64,000 nucleotides of DNA from NCBI GenBank assembly GCA_949358305.1, contig OX442316.1, forward strand, positions 9,918,001 through 9,982,000, written 5' to 3'. Under the pieces are notes generated by a model. That model saw nothing but the letters and a program-made list of their open reading frames with translations. It was not told where the DNA came from and ran no database searches. A program made the translations under genes and the position numbers. Source of the DNA: Strigamia acuminata (taxonomy: Eukaryota; Arthropoda; Chilopoda; Geophilomorpha; Linotaeniidae). Positions 1 through 10,400 of the stretch are shown here, piece by piece (within the stretch, counting starts at the first letter, position 1; every line of letters begins with the position of its first letter).

Positions 1-23
1 TGTATGAACGATTTTTTTTTTAG

Positions 24-253
24 GTTAACATAAACATCAGGAAGACATCGTGGGACATTTTGAACGGGCCCAGAGCGTGGCACACTCTGGGTCCTGGGTG
101 TGGTAATACGGCGGAGTCTCAAGGGGGATGTTTACCCGAGATTATCCTTAAATGGTCCGTTATAACCCGCTTAAACTTTTGATTAGCCATTTATTTTCCT
201 TTTAAGGAAAAATTTGTATGTTTTTTATGTATAGTGTATTTTATTTCAATAAA
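24..253 (+). other. Possible 3'-terminal exon and poly(A) signal of a plus-strand gene
   Basis: A pyrimidine tract ending in an AG at 22-23 is followed by a frame open for 52 codons, starting VNINIRKTSWDILNGP and ending at a TGA at 180-182; the other two forward frames stop almost at once. An AATAAA hexamer lies at 248-253. This is what a last coding exon plus 3' UTR looks like, with the rest of the gene to the left of the window. I do not recognise the peptide, which could also come from a retroelement. It is the only candidate plus-strand gene here apart from decayed repeats. Confidence 0.3.
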
Positions 254-1896
254 GTTTTATTTTCTATAAGCTATGTCATTTCTGCAAAAATTATTCTAAG
301 TCCAATAAGGCGAATCGCTGCCAAATTTTTATAGGTTTGGACTTAGAATAAAAAAAGGGGATGGTGGGTGGGTATAGAGATTCCCCATTTTATATGAATG
401 TTTATTAATTAAATGACAACAAATTTTAATTACAAGTATATACTATGTAATTATAAATTTTATGTAGTTTTATTCAACTACATAAAATTATAAAGACACA
501 ATACAAATAAATTTTATTGCACTTAAAATAGAATAAGAACAACGAAATACACATAAAATATTAATGTAAATAATAAAAGCGAAATACACATAAATAATAT
601 CTTCAGTGTTGAATCCTCCGGGTTAGCATCTATAAAATAAATATACAATTAATAATATGTAAAATTAACAAACCAAATAAAACAGAAAAGGTCAAAACTA
701 AAATGAAAGCAACACATTAAACATCATGCGCACACCATTTGTAAAGTTATGCGCTGCAAATAGTTAAGATATGGAAAAACAAATTCGATAGGTAGACACA
801 GAAAGCAGAAACTATAATTAACTGCAAAGAAAACACGCTAAAAAAGCTAATTAAAATTAATAAATTAAAAATTAAAAAATAAATTTAATTCATTTAAATT
901 AAACTTGTTACAAGACTACTATAAATAAATTAAACCCGTATAGATGACGGGAGGTGAAAGAATAATTTAAAACACTTCTATAAAACAGAGCACCGAAAGC
1001 CTAAACGCTAAAAAATATACGAGAACTATAAAGAAGAAAAAAGCCTAAACGCTAAAAAATATATTAAACCTATAAAGAAGAAGAAAAAAGCCTAAACGCT
1101 AAATAAAAAGTGCCAAATAAGTCAAACTTACCTCAATTTGAAGCATGTTTCCTCTTGCAAGCCGAAGAAACTAATGAATAAATCCTCGCGAAAAACACAA
1201 AATGCAAAATATTAAAAGCAACGTCGGTTTATTTGAATATCCAATCAAAAATACTTACAGAATATTCTAGAAAGTATAACAATTTTCTTCTCCGTCCTGC
1301 CATCTTGTGTAAATTTTTTGAACTAATATATCAGTAATTTGGGTGATTTTTGTTGAAAGTATCCACTATCCAGAGAGATAAAAAAAAGTGTACAAATGAA
1401 GTTTATTTTGCCTTCAACTAAAACAAAATTTGATCCCGGCACAAATGCAAGGACACAGATTCTTCTAATCTGTGTGCAAGAATGAGACTTCGAGAAAGTC
1501 GTTCCACACAACGCATACGCGCCTAAATTTGGAGGTGTTTAGTTTTTACTATATAAAGTATTTTTTAAAAATTACACTCAAATTTTAAAAAAAACATGCC
1601 ATTTAAAACAGTTTAAAAGCAATCCGTTTATTTGAAGATAATTTAAGAAAAGAACAGTGTTCAGCAGAAAAGCCATGATTAAGGAACGAAGGAAGGAAGT
1701 GCATTTCCCTAAATATAAAATGCGAAAATACAATTAAACACTTCAAATTTGATTCAACAACAATAATATATCCAGAAACACAAATTGAAAAGAAAAAACA
1801 CTCCTGGAAACACGAATCGGGAGATTTGATCAATAGCCTTACATCTTGATTTTTTCGAAAATTTCATTCTTAACTACAAAAATAAAGAAAAATAAA
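254..1896. other. AT-rich stretch with no gene seen
   Basis: This stretch is A-rich on the plus strand. Only short open frames without family resemblance were seen. The one clear structure is the small tandem repeat listed separately. Confidence 0.5.
997..1110 (+). repeat. Three-copy tandem repeat built on GCCTAAACGCTAAA
   Basis: The block GCCTAAACGCTAAA, followed by ATAT-rich sequence and a purine run (AAAGAAGAA), occurs three times at intervals of about 40-50 bp. No coding meaning is apparent. Confidence 0.6.
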
Positions 1897-2605
1897 TTAT
1901 AAAATAATATAAACACATAATGCAGTCATCTGGACATTTAGCTTACACACATTTGTAGTCGAAGGTGTTGAAAATGGAGTCTTAACAGGTGAAAGTGCAT
2001 TAGAACGATCCAAATGTTCGAGATATCCAACAACAGCATACTCAAGAAGAGATATAAATACAATTAAAATGCAACTGAACATCCACACGTCCAAAGCCAT
2101 TAGAATGGAAACTGATGGTAACTCACGTTCCGCAGAACTAAATTGTGTGGCTAAAGTAAGCATTGATGTAAGTCCCAAAGCTACACGAGGAGCTGCGTTT
2201 GATGGTTTCAACCAGAACGATATCCAATTATAACTATTATAATGCTCGATATCAATACGAGTAATATTTGTCGAGCCTGATCTCTGGGTAAAACAAAGTT
2301 ATAATAATTACTGTACAACTGTTGTGAACATCTGAGTCTGTAAATACAAATACATTTTTTTATTTCAAATTTAAATTTGATAACTATAATGATTTACTCA
2401 CCTACGGATGAAAGACAGTCTGTGGTCGTCAACTCAAGCAACTCCAATTCGGTTGATTGCTGACTAAAAATAATAATAACTACATGCTTTAATCGCTATA
2501 AAAGTATTAATAACTTACAAGACCTCATTTGCAATCTACAAATCTGCTTGTCGAATGGGAAACGAGACATTTTAAATCGACATATAAAAGTTTCACCGCG
2601 TCGAA
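1897..2605 (-). pseudogene. Cys-loop ligand-gated anion channel fragment
   Basis: Minus-strand exon-like blocks encode pieces of a Cys-loop receptor. About 2520-2600 gives ICRFKMSRFPFDKQIC, with two cysteines separated by exactly 13 residues, the family signature. About 2403-2470 gives an acidic TELELLEL block. About 1898-2280 gives YNWISFWL, then APRVALGLTSMLTLATQ (pore-lining TM2, anion-channel-like) and DVWMFSCILIVFISLLEY (TM3). Missing are most of the ligand-binding domain, nearly all of TM1 (YNWISFWL follows an unrelated stretch in the same exon) and a visible TM4. The frame upstream of the Cys-loop block is closed by a TAA with no acceptor AG between. I read this as a decayed or partial copy related to GluCl/pHCl/GRD-type channels. 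A real gene with unseen exons is less likely. Confidence 0.6.
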
Positions 2606-2609
2606 TCCA

Positions 2610-3300
2610 AGAATAAGTTTAATTTTTCTGTGGTTGTAAAAGAGAGTTGCTTTTTTTTGGTTTGTATAAATTGCTGAAACTGCAGGCTTCGTAGTTTCCA
2701 AAATTCAATTGAGGAAACCACATTTTCAACGCTAAAAAATATTGGAATACCGTGTATGGATTTCGTTATTTTTTGAGAACTGTCGAGTTCAGTCGAAAAT
2801 CTCTCCAGCTTATATAGAAAGCTGATTCTATATGCATATCCTATAAAAAAAATCAAATGTTTAAATAGTTGTTTCAAATTGAATTATTAGTTGTACACAA
2901 TTCACCGTCATTTTAGGCGACGCTCGAATTATGGTGAGAGGATATATCGCACATCGCACATCACTTCATTCAAACCTGTAAATAATTTCATCTACAAATT
3001 TAAGTATTCTGATTCAAGATCAATGATGGTGCTTGATATTAATTGTAGTTTGCTGGAAGTAAGTTTTCGAACCAATTAGCGGAGGTGGTTTTACTATATT
3101 TTAAAAGGAAATAAATAAAAGAAAAATGATTATTTGTAAATAAATAATATAAACTACAATAAACATACTGATCCTCTGTTTTCGCCTGACAAATTAATCC
3201 GAATATGACGAGTGTACAAGACATTCTTGTATTTAAAGCCAGTTTCAGAGACAAAATTATCCATTGGTATCTCGGATGTGTATGGTTAGCATTTAGATGT
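2610..3300. other. Intergenic stretch with no gene seen
   Basis: Short open frames occur on both strands, but none shows family features, and I see no repeat structure. Confidence 0.4.
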
Positions 3301-3309
3301 TAACGAAGA

Positions 3310-4010
3310 CCAATTGACATCTGGTTTAGCCCAGGAGGAACGCATTCTTCATTGAGGGACCCCCGCTTTGCCTTTTTGCAATCAGGGGCAAATCGATTAT
3401 CTTTGATTTTCTTGCATTTGTCCCTGAGCTATCGCTATCGGGAAGACTCCCTTCAGAACAGGTTTCCAATTAAGGGCCCTACCGCCAGGAGATTCACTTG
3501 GTCGTTCATGTTGACGATTGCGGACATGCTTCTAGCAGGGCTGGACTGGCAACAAATTTTTTGCCGGGAAATCTGGGTGTCCGGGCCACAATTAATGAAG
3601 TTGGGACAGGCCACAGCGGGCCGCGACAGGCCACCACGGCCACGGGCCACCAAGAAACTCCCGGTAGCCCGCCGGGCCAGTCCAGCACTGGCTTCCAGTG
3701 ACGGTGGGTGCATTCCCTTGGTTCGTTTATGTTTCCATGAGGAATAATCTTTTCTCGAAGTAATTTTGGTGATAATTACGAAGTGATTGTCTGTGTGGTT
3801 CTTGCATTTGCGAGGGAAGGAGAATTTTGGAATGGACCATGGGCATCAGTCAACATTCACTGGATATCAACAAATCTTGTTTGGTTAATCCCTATCTGTC
3901 AAGATGATGAGTGCTGTCCTAATTTCGACAATCAATGGTCGATTGCCACATTGCCAATGCATATAGGCAAATGCACGGGAGCCAGCCATCCACCTTAAGA
4001 ATAAGATTCA
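3310..4010 (+). mobile_element. Decayed copia-like retroelement patch (tentative)
   Basis: This is a GC-richer island in AT-rich surroundings. On the plus strand MVVHVDDCG resembles the [YH]VDD active-site neighbourhood of Ty1/copia reverse transcriptase. Further on, NFDNQWSIATLP resembles the DNQSAIAL motif of copia RNase H. Frames are interrupted and an hAT-type MITE has landed in the middle. The similarity rests on two short motifs, so this is a low-confidence call. Confidence 0.3.
3536..3690. mobile_element. 155-bp non-autonomous hAT-type MITE
   Basis: Terminal inverted repeats are visible: the left end starts CAGGGCTGGACTGGC and the right end, reverse-complemented, starts CAGTGCTGGACTGGCC. 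The flanks carry an 8-bp target duplication with one mismatch, GCTTCTAG at 3528-3535 and GCTTCCAG at 3691-3698. An 8-bp duplication and CAG termini are typical of the hAT superfamily. It is GC-rich inside and too short to encode a transposase. Confidence 0.85.
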
Positions 4011-4400
4011 ACTGTTTATGGCACTAAAATTTTTTTAATGGAATTGGGAATATCAAATAACAAGTGTACATATCATACTATGAATATAATTAAATCACAA
4101 CAGCAACAGCAGTCACACTAAGAGTATCTAAAACATACCTCTAAATAGATATCTATCTACTACTAAGAGATTTAGAAATGATTTAAAAAATTGAAATATC
4201 AAATATGAAATTGTTAATGAAATTGACACAACATTCAATTACGGCGGATCTAAATTCTCTAATAAATCTTATCCTTATATCCATTGTGGGATCTAAAAAT
4301 AAAAAGTTAAACGTAGAAGAAAATATTTGTTTTAGAATGATATACTGACCGCATATTGTTATTAAACGTCTATCGGTAATTAATCCATGCACTATTCAAG

Positions 4401-7400
4401 TTAATCGTCGTGACGAATCATATGCGCTAAAAAAATATTATAGTTCCATTTTTACATTTCTATTATTTCAGACAAAAATAAACTGTACCTCTCGGTGGCG
4501 GATCATAGCCGTCGCTGTCTAGATTGCCAACAATCAGTTTGTTCTCATGTGCATCGGGGTTATGAGGGAAAACAAACTTTGTTTCCATAATGGGGACACG
4601 CGCGGGATTAAAGTTGTTTCTAGTTTGTAAATTAATCAATTTCTTAATAATTAGCTATATATGTAAAGTAAATTAAATTACTGAGCTGGAGCAAATTGTT
4701 GGAATGATTCTTGATGGAATAATGGGATTGTAACTCCTTCAGAAACAAATAGCAAAAAGTGTCTTTAAAAAAAAAATAAAAAATAATGTTATATAATAAC
4801 CTGGATGCATTTTCCCGTGATCAGCATGGAAACAATCAGTCAGATGAGATGTGGCGTACGGTGAGGGATCTGTACATTTATTGTACAACATTTAAGCAAT
4901 ATGAATAGATGAGTTACTTGTCATGTCAACAATACCTGCACTACGTCTTGAAATGGGAGAATGATCAGAATGGCGGCCTCGTACAAAATGCTCCCTCGGT
5001 AATGTGTGGGACTGTCGCACCCAAGTGTTCATCCCTGGATTTGTTGTAGTATCTGAAATATCTATAATAAACAGCATGAAACACCTGATTTAATTTTTAA
5101 GTTTTGGTTATGTACCAGATGGAGTGCCAACACTACCGCTTCGACGTTTGAAATAAAAACACACGACGACAGAAGCGATGATAACAACGATCAATAATGC
5201 AAGAGCAGGTATAAAAATGAGTGGATCCAATTGGAAAATGTAAACCGGCGCGAGCGTTTCATCAAAAGCATCAGGTGCCAAAGTACCTAATTAAACAATC
5301 TTCAACTGTTTATATTAAACAAATAAAACGGTTGTTCTTTTCTTATAACCTCCTGAAGCTGTGTGAGTTGCAAATTTGTATTCGGCAACCATGGGTTTGC
5401 TGCTGCTGTCTACTGAAAGTCTCAGAACGTACCAAGTAGCAGGATTCAACCCCGATATAACCAATTTCTTTTGTGTTGGTCTAATTTTGGAACCTGCCAG
5501 AGTCCAATCCCTTCCAGAAAGAGATTTATATTCTGCAGAAAACGACTTGACCGGACATCCAGTTGTTGGCCATCCTTCCAAATGGACTGTGACAAATGTC
5601 GAACCCTCTCGAATAATCTGATCTTTAGATGGAGCCATTACATCTAAAAGAAAAACGATTGGTTTTTATCAATTGAAATTACATGGTCATGACTCATGTT
5701 AGTGCATCACCTGATCCTTCAGTCATAATCGTGACTGTATCACTAGGGGTACCGGTACCAATGTTGTTAAATGATTCCATATACAATTGATAAGTTGCTC
5801 CACATATAAGATTGTCTAAAGTATAGAGAACTTGTTCAGGTCTGATTTCTTTAGTAGACCAAGCCCCATTAATTTCTTTGTAGTGCAACAGATAGCCTAG
5901 AAAACAATGCAATTGTTTGTTAATATAAAAATAAAACCACCTCTCTACTGACACCTTTTATGGATTTTTCTCCAGTGGTTCCTGCCCTCCATTGCAATTT
6001 AATGGAGGATCGAGATTTGGAAACAATGTCGACAACGGGAGCGGAAGGTGGAACTGAAAAATGTATAAATTCTTATTACAATTGCAATTACACATTTCAA
6101 TTGATTTTTTTGTTTACCTTCCACAGCCACTATGTAGGTAACTTCGTCACGACCGTGTTCGTTATATACTGCACATGTGTAATTTCCCGAGTCCTCACTT
6201 CCGGCTTTGCTGATAATGACGGATCCATCATTTGTAATTTTTATGTTGTTGTTTTCTTTGAGTGAATGCTTGCTAGATTTTATATTTTTATAAACATGAA
6301 TCAAACGTTTTGATTGTGTTCGAATACTACCCAAAAGTCCATTTCCGGTTTGGAGATGGGACCCCGACTGCAGTGCAAGGTAATATAATATCTTCTTGCC
6401 ATGGCATCTTAATTACGGTATCAAAAGATGCTGCTTTAGCTGGAACTATACTATAAAGAAAGATATTTAGCTCTTCTACTGTTGTGCAGTTAAAACTTGA
6501 AGTACAAAGCATTACCAATGTTATCAGCAACAGTTTGGGCAACTATTGACGATCCAGAACTTTCTCCAATTGCTGAGTTGGCTGTGACCCAGAATGCATA
6601 TTTCTTGTTTTTTTTCAAACCTTTTATCACGATTGATTGGGAATTAATGGGTGATGGCTGAATAACCGCATCTCGTTGTAATTCTTCAGTTTGCTGAGTG
6701 TGAATATCAATCTGCAAACCGATATTGAGGAAACTACAATTATAACGAGTTTATCTATGGGAAGTAGGCATACTTTTTGACTATTTTCAATCGGTTTGTA
6801 ATACACATTGTATTTAGTAAGAGCTCCATTAGATTTGTGAGGCGGTTTCCATGCAACAATAACTGAATCAGATGATGACGGAAGAACTTTGATTGCTTCC
6901 GGTGGTTCCGGAACTAAACGATAAATTAAACAAATATAATAAAAAAAAAATTCGTACCATCTGGACTGGATAGTACCATCTTCATGGGTTTTGCAGAAAG
7001 TTGCAGTGCTCTTCACCCCGTCTCCCACTTTTGTAAATGCCAATACTTGTATGCTGTAATTTGTGTTTACTTCCAAATTGTTTATTGTTACTTTGGATGA
7101 GTCAACTATTTTGGATTGAATCATTGCATCTGAAAGTAAAATTAATATATGTAAAAGCCTTTGTACTGATATTTTGTTCAATATTTCGTTACTAACCATA
7201 CCACTCTTCCGATGGTTTGTACATCACTTTGTAACCTCTTAGTATTCCATTTATTGTCTCTGTTGCAGGCGGTTCCCATAATACATAAATGCTTTTTGAA
7301 GACAATGAGGAACATCTCACATCTGTCGGTGCAGTCGATGGAACTGCCATTAAAACATTAATAAAATAATAAATTGATGAATTTTAATGAGTTTTGTCAT

Positions 7401-10400
7401 ACCATCCTCTGAAGTCATTGCAAGTACCACATCTGAAATTGGGCCTTTGCCTTTACTGTTGTATGCCTGGACAATTATATCATATTGGGTGTACATGAGG
7501 AGGTTGGTCAATTGATAAATGAGTTCCTCAGTATAATCTTCTGGCACTTCCAGCGATGTTAACGTGTAATCATCTAATGAGTCGTGTATTTTGTATCCAA
7601 CATTGTAACCACGGATAGCCCCATTCCAAAGATGTTTTACGGGTGGCTGTATAATAATTTATAATAATTCAATTTCTGCTTTGAACAAATAATTCTTATA
7701 AAAGTTTTAAAAACCTTCCATGTAATTCTCAGAGTATTCGCATCGATAGATTCTACTTCTATGTTTTCCGGCACACCTTCTGGAACTATAAAAGCAGACG
7801 GTTTTTTAAGTTGGAAAAATTTGCTGTAGTGGTAAATTTATATTTACTAGTTTCATCTGTTTTGGCATTTATTATTTCACTGATACTGCTGTTACCGATA
7901 TCACTTTCTGCGATTATGCGGAAATTGTAAACAGTTGCTGGTTTTAGAGCTGGTATTATTACGCTTGTTTTTGAACCAATAGTGGTCAGAACGTTGCTTT
8001 TTGTATCCCATCTATCTGATTTACAAGTAACAAATCGTGGATATAAGGTTGTATCTTTTAAAAATTGTAAATAAAAATGTGTACACACCCACATCCTTCT
8101 TATAATGAATGATGTATCTTGTAATATTGCTGTTTCCATTATAATTTAATGTCCAACGTAATGTTGCAGTCTGGTTTTCAATTTTGATTGGAGTTTCAAT
8201 TGTAGGGGCATTAGGGTTTTCTAAATTGCAAAATAAGCTTGAAAACACTGCAGGATGAAAGAATGCACTATGTGTATTGGCTTTTTACCTTGGACGATAA
8301 GGCGTGCTACAAGTTGGGCTTCACCTATTTCATTTTTTGCAATGCATACAAAATCTGTCGAGTCCTTTTTATCAACCCAATTAATTCGTAAAATTGATGC
8401 ACTTTTAAGGTTAGCATCGTCTTGTTTTTCTTCTATTTTATATCTAGTTTACATTTTTAAATTGAAATATTACAAAAACTAAGAAAATTTAAACTTGCCT
8501 CGTGTTTTGCATATTTATTTGTTCGTTATTGACAAACCAAGAATAGGAAATGGGCCAATTACCAGTAGCTTCACACGGAATTTCAGTATCATTACTTTTT
8601 CTGGCATGTATTTCGATTTTCGTTTCAACAAACTCAGGTGCAGCTATTAAAAGGCAAAGGAATAAAGCTTTCAGTACTTATAAATTGCGTTCAGTGAATT
8701 CTAACGTACATTGAACCTTAACGGAAATAACTTTGCTTAAAAATTGTTGAATATTGTTAGATGCAATACAAACATAAAATCCATCCTCAGATCGCTGAAT
8801 ATCTTGAAATGTTAAGGTTCCATTGGGAAAGACTTTTGTACGCTCATTATTGCCTACTAATTCGAGATTTTTATATGCTATATAATAATCTACAAGAAAT
8901 AATAAAAAAAAAAACATTCTAATATTTTTACAAAGCAACTGGCAACTGAAAACTGCAAAATTACGAACCAGGTGATCTCTTCCAGGTAACAGTGGGTTCT
9001 GGAAATCCATCAGCTTCGCAGTCTATAGATATTTTTATTCCTGATTTTGAAACAATATTCTGAGGTTCTGCAATCCATTTCAAAGGTACTAAAAATAAAA
9101 ATATAAAATTTATTTTACATTATTTTGTAGATTGTCAAATTATATCATGAATATATTTAGATTTAGAATTTGTACTCGTATTTTTTATTTTATTTTTATC
9201 CCTGTCGCTATACAAAACATGAAACTACAAATAAATTTACCCTGCGTAATTAATTTAGCCGTATGAGTTGATACGCCTGCGTGGTTTTGTGCAATACATG
9301 TGTAATTTCCTGCATGCTTTAATTTCACGGGATCTATTGAAAGCACACTAGAGTACTCATCAAAGTTTTTGAAAGAAACAGATAATTCTGCTGGAATAAC
9401 GTGGTCATCTTTTAACCATGTAATGCTTATTGGCAAGTCTCCACGACTAACAACGCAAGACACGCGGACTAACATGCCTTCTGACAAGGGCTCATCTTGG
9501 AATGAAAATGGCACCACTTTGGGTGGGACTGAAAACACAAAGTATATGCAGAATGGATTAATTCAATTACCATGAACAAAAAGTTGAGAAGAATGGGTGG
9601 CTGATGCTGCTGAATTGCCCGCAACACATGTGTAATTCCCAGCATGTTCTTTTTCAATGTTTTCAATTGTCAGAATGCTGGAGTAATCATCGATGGCTCG
9701 AATAGCTATATTATTTTTCAAATTGATCGATTCGCCATTTTTTAGCCAATGAAAAGATATGGGCAGGTCTCCTTGATGTACCACACAAGAAATGCGAATT
9801 AAACTTCGACCTTCGAAAACATTCTCAGGAAAGAAGAATGGGGTAATCTTCGGAGCAACTGCAACCCCAATTAACTTATATTAATTAATTTAACCTGACA
9901 ATCTAAATGTATCCTTAAAACTTGAGTCAATTTGTATGCAGTTTTGTATTAGGTACGGCATGTTAATGAAAAAATTCTCCAGAATCCTGAATACCAGAAC
10001 GGAAGTAAAATAAATTGTATCCCACTTTTTTAAATCTTCACTGTATTAAATTTGAACTATTATAAACACGGCTGCATACCATGGACAAGAAGTTGGGCCG
10101 TATAGGTGACTTCTGCAGCATTGTTGCCAGCAATGCAAGTGTAGTTGCCAGTGTGGCCAGAAGACACGCTTTCAATAGTCAATGAATTGGCGTGATCATC
10201 ATAATTACGAGTGCTAATTCCCAATGTCGAAGAAATGATTTGGCCATCTTTCAGCCATTGAAATCTGATGGGCAAATCTCCCTGACTCACAGCACACACG
10301 ATGTGCGCTCTCATGCCTTTGAAGAACTGATCGTCTTGGAAGTTGAAGGGCAGAATTTTGGGAGGAACTGTAATTAAACAGGAAATTTAATTACCGTTAA

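Noticed and set aside
2593-2877. 94-codon minus-strand frame upstream of the Cys-loop block
   Set aside because: It shows no ligand-binding-domain residues and runs into the Cys-loop block in a different frame.
3352-3747. 131-codon plus-strand frame and overlapping shorter frames
   Set aside because: They run through an hAT MITE and a decayed repeat; openness reflects local GC content.
5960-6265. Plus-strand frames of 60-130 codons opposite Dscam exons
   Set aside because: They mirror conserved minus-strand coding exons and have no family features of their own.
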